Assembly (NCBI GenBank): GCA_905214105.1
Contig: CAJMKK010000001.1
Coordinates: 518,505-582,504 of the forward strand
Direction of reading: 5' to 3'
Source: an uncultured bacterium
GTDB taxonomy: Bacteria > Actinomycetota > Coriobacteriia > Coriobacteriales > Coriobacteriaceae
DNA: 64,000 bases
Shown here: positions 51,921 to 60,214 of the stretch, in pieces
Layout of the letters: the number at the start of each line of letters is the position of its first letter
How positions within the stretch are numbered: the stretch's first letter is position 1
Translations under genes and position numbers: made by a program
The notes under the pieces: generated by a model
Told to the model about the DNA's origin: nothing
Databases searched by the model: none
What the model saw: only the letters and a program-made list of their open reading frames with translations

Positions 51921-53024
51921 CTAGCTGCGTTTTCGGATCAGGGCAATGTAGAAGCCCTCAAAGTCGCGGCTGGGCGGAATGGTCAGCGTGCCGGGCATAC
52001 CGTTGGCGACGGACGAGACGTGGCCGGCGGCGATGGCCTCGGTGAGGGCGTTGCACTCGATGCGTGGCTCTTCGCCAGCTTCCTGAGCACGGCGCGTTTC
52101 ACTTTCGCTCGGCGTGCCGTCGAGGGGGATAAGCTCGCAATCCATGTGCTTGTCGAGGGCCTCTTGCAGGGCGTCCTCGTTTTCCTGCGGCAAGATCGAA
52201 CAAGTCGAATAGACGAGCGTGCCGCCCGGTTTAAGGGCTCCCATGGCGCGGTCCAGAAGTGCTCGCTGCGAGCGGGCACATTTGTTCAGCAGCTGCTCGG
52301 TCAGGCCGCGCAGGCTTTTCTCGTTGCCGCTGATGACGGTGCCCGTGCCGGTGCAGGGGGCGTCGAGCAGGATGCGATCGAAGCGGAAGAACTCGTCGAG
52401 CTCGCGTGCGTCGATGCGCATGACGGGCACGTTTTTGGCACCCTGGCGGTGGAGGTTTGATTCGAGCTTTTCGGCGCGGGGGATGCTCATCTCACAGGCG
52501 GTGAGGTGTGCCTGCCCCTGCGTGAGGGTGGCGATCTGCGTCGTCTTGCCGCCAGGGGCTGCGCACATGTCCAGGATGTCCTCGCCTGCCTGGGCGCCCA
52601 GGACCAACGGCGGCATCATGGATGACAGGCTCTGCAGGTAGATCTTGCCGTCGCGGTAGATGTCGAGATCCCACAGATCGGATACCTGGGCCTCGGGCAG
52701 GATGAAAGCGTCCGGGTACCACGCGACGGGGCGTTGGGCGATGGCGGCTGCGTCGAGCGCGGCGGCGATGTCCTCGGCGGTCGCCTTGAGCGTGTTGGCG
52801 CGCAGCGTGACCGGGCGCGTGGCTGCGGCGCCAAAGCCTTCGATCATGAGCTCGGCATCGGCAGGCGTGTAGGCGCCGGCAACCGTGTCGACCATAAAGC
52901 GCGGTAGGTCGGCGGCGGAGGGTTGGGCGGCAAGCTGGTCGGAAAGCTCGGTTGCGGCAAACTGCCTAAGCTTGAGCTCGGGCTTAACCTGCTTTTTCTG
53001 CTTACGACGACGCGGCTTGGACAT
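51921..53024 (-). CDS. RsmB/F-type RNA (cytosine-5) methyltransferase
   Basis: A 367-residue SAM-dependent enzyme of the NOL1/NOP2/Sun family, methylating C5 of cytosine in rRNA or tRNA. The SAM site is ILDMCAAPGGKTTQIA; the two catalytic Cys motifs are DAPCTGTGTV and YSTCSILPQENED. A basic start (KPRRRKQKKQ) probably aids RNA contact. There is no long C-terminal PUA-like extension as in RsmF of E. coli. GGGAAGGAAAG precedes ATG 53024. The exact target base is not predictable. Confidence 0.92.
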   Translation of the reverse strand: MSKPRRRKQKKQVKPELKLRQFAATELSDQLAAQPSAADLPRFMVDTVAGAYTPADAELMIEGFGAAATRPVTLRANTLKATAEDIAAALDAAAIAQRPVAWYPDAFILPEAQVSDLWDLDIYRDGKIYLQSLSSMMPPLVLGAQAGEDILDMCAAPGGKTTQIATLTQGQAHLTACEMSIPRAEKLESNLHRQGAKNVPVMRIDARELDEFFRFDRILLDAPCTGTGTVISGNEKSLRGLTEQLLNKCARSQRALLDRAMGALKPGGTLVYSTCSILPQENEDALQEALDKHMDCELIPLDGTPSESETRRAQEAGEEPRIECNALTEAIAAGHVSSVANGMPGTLTIPPSRDFEGFYIALIRKRS

Positions 53025-53061
53025 CCGTCTTTCCTTCCCATTCCATTACATGTCGAGTGTT

Positions 53062-55212
53062 TTAGTACTGGCTCTCGTGCTTGCTGAAGAAGTCGAAGCG
53101 CGGGGGCAGCGGCTTCACGCGGTGCTCACCGGGCTTCTCGCCCAAGCTCTCCACAAACTCGTCCGTGGAGGCAAAGATGCTGTCCCAGCTAAAGAAGGCG
53201 ACCGGGTCAACGTCGAAGTACTCGCAGATGAGCTCGCAGCCGGCCGGGACGATGCCGTGCATCAGGACGGTCGCCACGCGCAGCTCGGTAAAGGCGTCGA
53301 CCAGGGCCTGCTTCATGGCGGCGTTGGCTGGCTCGCCCTCGAGCTTGTTGGCGGCCTTGGAGGCATCGCTCCAGCGCTTGTTGGCGGCGCGCAGGTAGTC
53401 GTCGCACACGGCGAGCGCGCGGTGCGTCTCGAACTTGTACATGGCCTGCTCAAAGGCAAGGGCGGCCTGCTCGGCAGCCTCGACCACGGCGGCAGAGGCT
53501 GCGCCGGCCGGAATGCAACCGTTGCGGTACGGGCTCTCGTCGCCCTCCTTGACGGCGACGCCGTAGAAGCAGCTGCGGGCCAGGCGGTTGAACACGCCGG
53601 TCAAAAGGGCGCTCTCCTTAAGGGCCGGATCGATGACGCGCTTGTCGTCGCAGGCGCGCACCTCGTTGCCGTCCTTGTCCTTGCCAGTCACACGCGTGTC
53701 GTATGCCTTAGGGCTAAAGCTTACCGGCTTCTCGGACAGGCCGAGCGACAGCCAGTGCGCGCGCATTTGCTCGCAGGTGTAGTGGTTGAGCAGGTCGTCT
53801 GCCGGCGGGGGAGGCGTCTGCGAGGACGAGCTGGCCTTTTTGCCCATGTAGAGCAGGTGGTAGCAGGCGCTGACGGTGCTCTGCGTAAGGTCCCAACCCA
53901 GGGCCTCCCACATGGCGGTCTGCGCGATGCAGTAGAAGTAGATGTTGTCCTGGCCGATGAACTGGTAGATCTGAGCGTCGTCAGAGCACCACCAGTCGCG
54001 CCAGTCGAGCGAGCTGTGCTGGTAGGCGGGCGCGGGGACCTGCGTGGAATCGGCGGCGGGCTCGCCCATGAGGGCGGCATCCTGGGCGGCGACGCCCTCG
54101 GTCACGCCGGCGGCCTTGGCATCGCGTGCGAGCACGGTACGCGTATAGCTGATGGGCGCCCACAGGCTCTCGGGCCAGCACCAGCAGGTGACGTCGGTCA
54201 CGCCATCGACCTCGGGCACCGGAACGCCCCAGTCGATGTTGCCGGTGATGCGGAAGGGCACGAGCGCCTTGCCGCTGCGGAAGCGCACGCCACCGTTGGC
54301 GAGCACTGCGTGGGCATCGTCGCGCTCCTTCCAGCTGGGGAAGGTGACGGTAAAGCTGCTCTTGTTGCCCTCGGGCTCCAGCACGGTGTGCTCGGGGAGC
54401 TGGTCCTCGACGGCATCGAAGGCCTCGCGGAACTTGTTCTGGATGTAGAGCTGTGCCGGCAGCAGCCACTCCTCCATGGTCTTGGAGACCACGGAGCGAA
54501 CCTGCGGGTTCTGGGCGAGCTTGGCGGTGTAGGTCTTCATAAAGTCGAGGTAGGCCGGCAGGTCGAAGTAGAGGTTGTCGACCGGGCGCAGCTCGGGCAC
54601 CTCGCCGGTGAGCTGGCTCTTGGGCGCGATGAGCTCCTCGGGCTCAAACTGGTGACCCAGGTCGCACTCGTCGGCGTAGGCTTTCTCGGACTTGCAGCCC
54701 TGGATGGGGCAGCGGCCGATCACCTGGCGGCCGTTGAGGAACGTGCCGGCCTTGGCGTCGTAGAACTGCAGCGTGGAGCGCTTGGAGATGGTGCCCTGTT
54801 CGTGCAGACGCTTGATAATCTCGGCAGTCACCTCGTTGTGAATCTGCGCAGCCGGCTCAAGGCCCGAACCGCCGTAGATATCGCAGCTGATGTTGTAGTT
54901 GTTGAGGGTCGCGGCCTGGCGGGAGTGATTGGACTCGACGTACTCGTTAATGGACTTGTCGTAGCCCTCGTTCTCCTTGAGCTTGCGGTAGCTCTCCATG
55001 ATGGGCGAGCCGTAGCAGTCGGTGCCCGAGGTGAAGATGACGTTCTCGCGGCCCAGGCGGTCGCGCAGGAAGCGGGCAAAGAAGTCGGCCGGGACAAAGA
55101 CGCCGCCAACGTGGCCAAAGTGAAGGCCCTTGTTGCCGTAGGGCTCGCCGGCGGTAACGATGGCGCGGCGAGGCCAGCTGGGACGGTCGTTCATGGAGTA
55201 TTTGGATGCCAT
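53062..55212 (-). CDS. methionyl-tRNA synthetase-like class I aminoacyl-tRNA synthetase
   Basis: A 716-residue class I synthetase fold closest to MetRS. HIGH is represented by HFGH (residues 31-34), FTSGTDCYGSPI follows, a CxxC-like zinc region occurs at GRCPIQGCKSEKAYADECDLG, and NIDWGVPVPE and CWPESLWAPISY are MetRS-like. The KMSKS position reads GKKASSSS (457-464), keeping one Lys and Ser but lacking the second Lys. The helical anticodon region and a short C-terminus follow. ATG 55212 has AAGGAG upstream; the frame is open 31 codons further. It could be the only MetRS of a divergent type or a paralogue; the rest of the genome decides that. Confidence 0.8.
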   Translation of the reverse strand: MASKYSMNDRPSWPRRAIVTAGEPYGNKGLHFGHVGGVFVPADFFARFLRDRLGRENVIFTSGTDCYGSPIMESYRKLKENEGYDKSINEYVESNHSRQAATLNNYNISCDIYGGSGLEPAAQIHNEVTAEIIKRLHEQGTISKRSTLQFYDAKAGTFLNGRQVIGRCPIQGCKSEKAYADECDLGHQFEPEELIAPKSQLTGEVPELRPVDNLYFDLPAYLDFMKTYTAKLAQNPQVRSVVSKTMEEWLLPAQLYIQNKFREAFDAVEDQLPEHTVLEPEGNKSSFTVTFPSWKERDDAHAVLANGGVRFRSGKALVPFRITGNIDWGVPVPEVDGVTDVTCWCWPESLWAPISYTRTVLARDAKAAGVTEGVAAQDAALMGEPAADSTQVPAPAYQHSSLDWRDWWCSDDAQIYQFIGQDNIYFYCIAQTAMWEALGWDLTQSTVSACYHLLYMGKKASSSSQTPPPPADDLLNHYTCEQMRAHWLSLGLSEKPVSFSPKAYDTRVTGKDKDGNEVRACDDKRVIDPALKESALLTGVFNRLARSCFYGVAVKEGDESPYRNGCIPAGAASAAVVEAAEQAALAFEQAMYKFETHRALAVCDDYLRAANKRWSDASKAANKLEGEPANAAMKQALVDAFTELRVATVLMHGIVPAGCELICEYFDVDPVAFFSWDSIFASTDEFVESLGEKPGEHRVKPLPPRFDFFSKHESQY

Positions 55213-55344
55213 GGGACTCCTTCGCATATGGTGGGAGCGCGGCCGGGAGCAAAGCCTGGCGACGCGGTGGTCAATTCGTGCATATCGTTCGACATTATCG
55301 CACATGCGGGCGGGTGCGTGACGGGGGCGCTATCCTAAGATGCT

Positions 55345-55914
55345 ATGAATGAGATTTCCAACATACATGCGTTTGAGGACGAGGATTTTCTGCACGCCTG
55401 CGTTGTGTGGGGGATGGCAGTGCTTGGCGCATTTGCCGTGTGCCTGGTGCCGGTGTTTATGCTGCTGGGTGGGCCCGCGGATCTGGATGCGGCTGACGCG
55501 GGTGGCTGGACGGCAGTCTTTGGCTGGCTAGTCGGCTTGGCTGCGGTTTCGGCGGCGTCATTTGCCGTGCATGAGCTGGTGCACGGTGTGTTTTTTAAGC
55601 TGCTGGCGCCTGCGGGCGCGCGGGTGACCTTTGGGGCAAATCTCAAAACCTGCATGATTTACGCCTGCGCCGAAGGCGTGGTGTATTCGCGCCGGCGGTA
55701 CATGGCGGTTTGCCTGGCGCCGACGGTTGTTGTGACGACAGCGTTTGCCCTGGGGTTTGCGTTCTCGGGCTATCCGCTGTTGTGCTATCTGGTGGCCGGC
55801 TTGCATTTGTCGGGCTGTGTGGGCGACTGGTATTACGTGCGGACCATTTTGCGCGACCGCCGCATTGTCGCCTGCGAGGACACGTCCTTTGGCGTGCGCT
55901 TTTTCGCAAAGTAG
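55345..55914 (+). CDS. DUF3267 family membrane protein with HExxH motif
   Basis: A 189-residue integral membrane protein. After an acidic start come four or so helices (WGMAVLGAFAVCLVPVFMLLG, AVFGWLVGLAAVSAASFAVHELVHG, AVCLAPTVVVTTAFALGFAF, LCYLVAGLHLSGCVGDWYY). HELVHG inside helix 2 is a zinc-metalloprotease-type motif, as found in DUF3267 proteins related to site-2-protease-like peptidases. The substrate is unknown. It ends 30 bases before queH on the same strand. The start has no strong ribosome site. Confidence 0.8.
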   Translation: MNEISNIHAFEDEDFLHACVVWGMAVLGAFAVCLVPVFMLLGGPADLDAADAGGWTAVFGWLVGLAAVSAASFAVHELVHGVFFKLLAPAGARVTFGANLKTCMIYACAEGVVYSRRRYMAVCLAPTVVVTTAFALGFAFSGYPLLCYLVAGLHLSGCVGDWYYVRTILRDRRIVACEDTSFGVRFFAK

Positions 55915-55944
55915 TCTTTGGGCAAGGATTGGGAGGGGATGTCG

Positions 55945-56520
55945 ATGAAGCCGTTGTTGTTGCATGCTTGCTGTGCGCCGTGCTCGCTTGAGCCGGTTCG
56001 CCTGCTGCGCGAGGAGGGGTTTGAGCCCACGATTTGCTGGACCAACCCCAATATTCAACCGCGCGATGAATGGCAGCGCCGCTTGGACGAGCTGCGCCGG
56101 TGGTGTGCCGACGGCGACATCGAGCTCATCGAGGCAGGGGAGGACCGCGATCGCTGGGAGGCCGGCGTGGCACCGCTGGGCGCCGATCGGCCCCGTCGCT
56201 GTCGCGCGTGCTATGCCTTGCGCTTGGCCGAGGCGTGCCGTGTGGCCCAGGAGCGCGGGTTTGAGTTTGTGGGCACGACGCTCGCCGTCTCGCCGTATCA
56301 GCTGTTCGACACCTGCAATGACGTGCTCAAGCGCCTGGCGGCGGCACGTGGGCTCACTCCGGTGATCCGCGATTTTCGCCCGTATTATCCCGAGGCCACG
56401 CGTCGTTCGCGCGAGCTTGGCATGTATCGGCAGAACTACTGTGGTTGCCGCTTCTCGGCTGTCGAGGCGGCCATGGACCGCGCCCGCATCCGCGACGAGC
56501 GCAAAGCCGCCAAAAAGTAG
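55945..56520 (+). CDS. queH: epoxyqueuosine reductase QueH
   Basis: A 191-residue iron-sulfur enzyme that makes the last step of queuosine synthesis in tRNA, reducing epoxyqueuosine. Its cysteines are all visible: LLLHACCAPCSLEPV, RRCRACYALRL and NYCGCRFS, which hold the cluster and extra iron. ATG 55945 is chosen because GGGAGGGG at 55931-55938 is six bases upstream; ATG 55939 directly abuts it. The partner gene queA, the preceding pathway step, lies 6 kb downstream on the far side of the arginine deiminase island. Confidence 0.94.
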   Translation: MKPLLLHACCAPCSLEPVRLLREEGFEPTICWTNPNIQPRDEWQRRLDELRRWCADGDIELIEAGEDRDRWEAGVAPLGADRPRRCRACYALRLAEACRVAQERGFEFVGTTLAVSPYQLFDTCNDVLKRLAAARGLTPVIRDFRPYYPEATRRSRELGMYRQNYCGCRFSAVEAAMDRARIRDERKAAKK

Positions 56521-56580
56521 TTCATTTGGGCTGGGACTTTGAACTGTCTGTGCGGTACGGTCGTTTTTGGGAAAGTCGAT

Positions 56581-57237
56581 TTAATTAAGCGTGTGATCGT
56601 GGCTCGCTTGATACCAAACGACGACTCCTATGATTCTAATCCTCCGTTTGTTAAACATCAGATCCGGACTTGCTGTTGCATATGAATGGGACGACAGCAC
56701 AATCATGTCGTTTCCTTCTGCAAATCGCCTAATTACCGGTGTTTTACCGTCTGCGAGCGCCAATACAGCGCAGCCGTTCCAAGGCTTTGCGGTGGTATCG
56801 ACAAGTAGTAAGCTGCCGGGAGGGTAAATGCGGGACATTTCGTCGCCTTTGATTTTAACGAAAACGCTATGTGGGTGACGTTCGGCTACGTCTACAGGCG
56901 CGCAAGCATTTTGTTGGCCGTGCGTGATGCGGCGCTTTTGCGATTCGATATCGATGACGGGAAATGCGCCCTCCATTTCGTGGATAGCAGGGTCTTCGTC
57001 GGTGACGATTCTTTTATTTGCGAGCTTTACGGCCAAACCGTTTTCCTCGCCAACAAGTTCATCGCGGGTGCAACCGAAGAGCGCTTGTAACTTTTCAATA
57101 TAGCGCTCACGGGGGGCATACCGACTTTTTTCCCAACGACAAACGGTCTCTTTAGATACCCCCAACATCTCTGCAAGTTGCGCCTGACCAAGATGCTCCA
57201 TGGTGCGGAGTTTACGAATATTTGCCCCGAAGCCCAT
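56581..57237 (-). CDS. XRE/S24-type repressor lacking the self-cleavage dyad
   Basis: A 218-residue LexA/CI-type regulator. The N-terminal helix-turn-helix is ANIRKLRTMEHLGQAQLAEMLGVSKETVCRWEK (about residues 5-37); the C-terminal S24 fold begins near residue 120. The catalytic Ser of the usual GDSM is Glu133 (GDEMS), and the Lys position reads PVIRRF (Arg170/171), so autoproteolysis is unlikely. The start 57237 lies within a few bases of the arcA2 stop codon, so it is co-transcribed behind that gene. It probably controls the divergent arc operons, answering to a ligand instead of SOS cleavage. Confidence 0.82.
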   Translation of the reverse strand: MGFGANIRKLRTMEHLGQAQLAEMLGVSKETVCRWEKSRYAPRERYIEKLQALFGCTRDELVGEENGLAVKLANKRIVTDEDPAIHEMEGAFPVIDIESQKRRITHGQQNACAPVDVAERHPHSVFVKIKGDEMSRIYPPGSLLLVDTTAKPWNGCAVLALADGKTPVIRRFAEGNDMIVLSSHSYATASPDLMFNKRRIRIIGVVVWYQASHDHTLN

Positions 57238-57239
57238 GG

Positions 57240-58490
57240 CTATAGATCCTCTCGCCACAGAGGGAGGCATAGACAGTTTGTGCCACCATAGCCTTTGGTG
57301 AGCTCGTCAATGGATAGCGGGAATAATTCCATTCCTGCTTTCTCAAGCGCTTCGTTGGTCCAAACGTTTTCTTCATATACGCATAGTTTTCCTGGCGAGA
57401 GCGCAAGGATAGACGTTGCGTTGTTCCGGCGTTCTCTTTCGTAGGCGGTTTGATTCCCGCCTCCGCAGTCAATCACTTTTATTGGTTCGCAACAGGCTGC
57501 AGAGAGTATTTCCGGAATCGTGCGATCGATAGGAGTGATCGTAAGGCCCCTTCCGGATCGTTTTAGTTGAATGCTGTATGCATCAACGGCATTGCATATC
57601 TCACGATCGATGAGGAACGCGTCGTGATCAATTCTACTTATGAACGTATCGAGGTGGATACGCAGCCCGTCAGAGGGGACTCGAATCGCAATTAGCTCGG
57701 TGGTCTGGAATTTATTTGAGGTCAGGAGCTCTTTGGCAAGTGACTCGACGGCGGCGGGTTCAGTTCGGTCAGAGATTCCAACTAATATTGTCTTAGCACT
57801 GATAACAATAATGTCTCCGCCTTCTATATGGTAGCTACTCCTGTTCAAATCACATATTGGAGTTTCTCCCATGATCTTGTGGTGGGTGAATATCTGCCGG
57901 TATAAGGCGACCTCACGATCACGCTCAGGCCAATACATATGATTTAGGATGATGCCGTCTCCGACTACCACAGCAGGATCACGAGTGAAAAAAAGCGTGT
58001 TGAGGGGATTGACCAAGAGCGAGGCGGGATCAAATTGCTCGTGCACGAGCGCCCGTAGTGTTTCCGACTGGTTTGAACATAGCTCAGTGTCTCCAAAGCG
58101 AATGCCGTTAAGTACTATATTCACCAATTCCTGGGTGTTCTTAGCGTTCTCAAACAGCTGGGTTATTGTCTCGAGGAACTCTCTGCCTGTTGCCCCGCTG
58201 CAACGGAGGTAGTCATCAATAAAATATTTAAGTGATTGGGGCTCAGTTTCAAGTGAGTCTTCGAGAAGGTCCCTAATTTCAATGGTTTCTACGCCATGCT
58301 TCTCAAGCAATTGAACCATGGAATCGTGCTCATACATTGCTTTGTCGAGGTCAAAACGACCGCTCCATTTTCGCAGGGAGAAAACTTGGCTGAAGTCGGC
58401 ATCAGGGTAGTTTTGTGTTTCAGCTCCTGGTCGATGGACAAGTACGGCTTTTAAATGACCGATTTCATTTGTTATGTGTATGCCTTGCAT
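57240..58490 (-). CDS. arginine deiminase, second copy
   Basis: A 416-residue enzyme turning arginine into citrulline and ammonia. Catalytic positions are kept: FFTRDP, YHIEGGD, HLDTF and the nucleophile Cys in GYGGTNCLCLPLWRED. The C-terminal neighbours of that Cys (GGTNCLCL) differ from the usual GGPRCMSM seen in the other copy at 60215. Identity to that copy appears moderate, so this is an old duplicate or a separate acquisition. It is the first gene of the minus-strand unit that ends with the repressor, divergent from the arcD-arcA-arcB operon. The start has no strong ribosome site. Confidence 0.9.
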   Translation of the reverse strand: MQGIHITNEIGHLKAVLVHRPGAETQNYPDADFSQVFSLRKWSGRFDLDKAMYEHDSMVQLLEKHGVETIEIRDLLEDSLETEPQSLKYFIDDYLRCSGATGREFLETITQLFENAKNTQELVNIVLNGIRFGDTELCSNQSETLRALVHEQFDPASLLVNPLNTLFFTRDPAVVVGDGIILNHMYWPERDREVALYRQIFTHHKIMGETPICDLNRSSYHIEGGDIIVISAKTILVGISDRTEPAAVESLAKELLTSNKFQTTELIAIRVPSDGLRIHLDTFISRIDHDAFLIDREICNAVDAYSIQLKRSGRGLTITPIDRTIPEILSAACCEPIKVIDCGGGNQTAYERERRNNATSILALSPGKLCVYEENVWTNEALEKAGMELFPLSIDELTKGYGGTNCLCLPLWREDL

Positions 58491-58743
58491 GTCTGTCTCC
58501 TGTCCTGCTGGTTTTTATATAAGGCTAAGGCAGGTTCCTTGTTGTGTTGCGGAAAAGTTAAAAGACGTATGTAATTGACAAATAACATCAATTTAAAATA
58601 TCAGATTGATTAATAACGTCACTTTAGCTGCCGTTCATAGGTGAAAAACGACACGATAGCGATGGTTGGCCGACCACCGCTGAGCAACCTCATACATTTA
58701 TGGTGCCAGCTGGATAGATGGGAAAAGGAATGAAGGAGGAGAT
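58491..58743. promoter_or_regulatory. divergent arc control region
   Basis: An AT-rich gap between divergent arcA2 and arcD. It holds TTGACA (58575-58580), a possible -35 box; the inverted pair ATCAAT (58587-58592) and ATTGAT (58605-58610); and the near-palindrome TGGTTGGCCGACCA (58663-58676). Any of these may be the operator of the neighbouring repressor. A clear -10 box was not found, so promoter placement is uncertain. Confidence 0.45.
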
Positions 58744-60186
58744 ATGGCAGCGGAAAGTTCGAAAGGCATCAAGCAGTTCAAGGTCCCGCACGTATATGCG
58801 ATCATCTTTGCACTTATGGTCATCTTCGCTGTTCTCACGTGGATTGTTCCCTCTGGGTCCTATCAGCGTCAGGAGGTGAACGGTCGTGAAGTCACCGTCG
58901 CAGGTACGTATGAGCAGAGTGAAAAGACATATATTGACGAGGAAACCGGGGATGAAGTAGATCTCAGACAAGGTGTCTTCGATGTTCTTCAGGCTCCAAC
59001 GCGCGGTATACAAGAGGCAATTGAGGTCGTTGCATTCATCTTGATTGTGGGCGGTTCGTTTCAGGTTATTACTAAAACGGGCGCTATCACGAGCGGAATG
59101 GGTCGTGTCGTTCGCCGCTTTAAGAACAAAGACATTCTAATTATTCCTATTGCGATGGTTCTCTTTGCATTGGGCGGAACGAGCTTTGGCATGGCGGAAG
59201 AAACTCTCCCATTCTTTGCGATCTTCATGCCAATTATGATGGCTATGGGCTTCGACTCGATGACGGCGTTCATGGTCGTGTTCGTTGGAGCGCGCACGGG
59301 TTACATCGCCTCAACGATTAATCCGTTTAATGTTCTCATTGCGCAAGGTATTCTTGGTATTCAGGGCAACCCCCAGCTGTGGCTGCGTATGATTGCCTGG
59401 GTTGTTTTGACCGCCGTTGCAATTACTTGGGTTGTCCTCTATGCACGAAGGGTAAAGAAGAATCCTGAGTCATCGATCACATTTGAGGATGATATCGCCA
59501 AGAAAGTCGAGTTCGCTGCCGATGAATCTGCCCTTGATGCGGAATTTACGGGTCGTCAAAAAGGCGTGCTTGCGGTATTTATCGCTGGAATGTGCCTTAT
59601 CATCTGGGGACTTGTGACCCAGGGCTGGTATATGAACGAGATTTCTGCGGTCTTTTTGGCCATGGGCCTGTTGGCTGGTGTTATTGCGGGCTTTAGTCAG
59701 GACGTCATCGCTCAGGAATTTGTTGCGGGTATCGCTGACTTTGCTTTCTCGGCAATTGTCGTTGGACTTGCGCGTGGCATCCTTGTCATTGCCTCTGACG
59801 GCATGATCATCGATACCATCCTCAATGCGCTCGCCACTGGTCTGGGCGGCATCCCGGCGGTTCTCTTTACTACGCTTCTTTATGCGGTTGAGAACCTCCT
59901 GGCGATCCTGGTTCCCAGCTCATCTGGCCTTGCAGCACTGACCGCTCCCATTTTTGGACCTTTGACCGAACTCATGGGCCTTAATCCCGAGGCTGCCGTG
60001 TGGGCTCTCTCCATGGGTAGCGCGACGATGTCTTTGATCTGTCCTACTAGCGCCATTCTTGTAGCGGGTTTGGGCGTGTGCAAGATCAAGCTTGGCCAGT
60101 GGTGGAAGACCGTTTGGAAATTCTTCTTGGTCGTGTCGCTCATCAATATCGTATTCGTAGCAATCTCGGGACTTATTGCCCTGTAG
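58744..60186 (+). CDS. arcD: YfcC-family arginine/ornithine antiporter-like transporter
   Basis: A 480-residue membrane protein with about 12 helices of the YfcC/DcuC-like family, several members of which exchange arginine for ornithine (ArcD). Typical segments are PHVYAIIFALMVIFAVLTWIVPSGSYQR, ALGGTSFGMAEETLPFF and LIVPSSSGLAALTAPIFGPL-type loops. It stands first in an operon with arginine deiminase and ornithine carbamoyltransferase, which supports the antiporter role more than sequence alone. GGAGGAG lies upstream of ATG 58744. The symbol rests on context. Confidence 0.85.
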   Translation: MAAESSKGIKQFKVPHVYAIIFALMVIFAVLTWIVPSGSYQRQEVNGREVTVAGTYEQSEKTYIDEETGDEVDLRQGVFDVLQAPTRGIQEAIEVVAFILIVGGSFQVITKTGAITSGMGRVVRRFKNKDILIIPIAMVLFALGGTSFGMAEETLPFFAIFMPIMMAMGFDSMTAFMVVFVGARTGYIASTINPFNVLIAQGILGIQGNPQLWLRMIAWVVLTAVAITWVVLYARRVKKNPESSITFEDDIAKKVEFAADESALDAEFTGRQKGVLAVFIAGMCLIIWGLVTQGWYMNEISAVFLAMGLLAGVIAGFSQDVIAQEFVAGIADFAFSAIVVGLARGILVIASDGMIIDTILNALATGLGGIPAVLFTTLLYAVENLLAILVPSSSGLAALTAPIFGPLTELMGLNPEAAVWALSMGSATMSLICPTSAILVAGLGVCKIKLGQWWKTVWKFFLVVSLINIVFVAISGLIAL

Positions 60187-60214
60187 GTTTCATGGTTGAA
60201 ATGGAGTAACAGGA

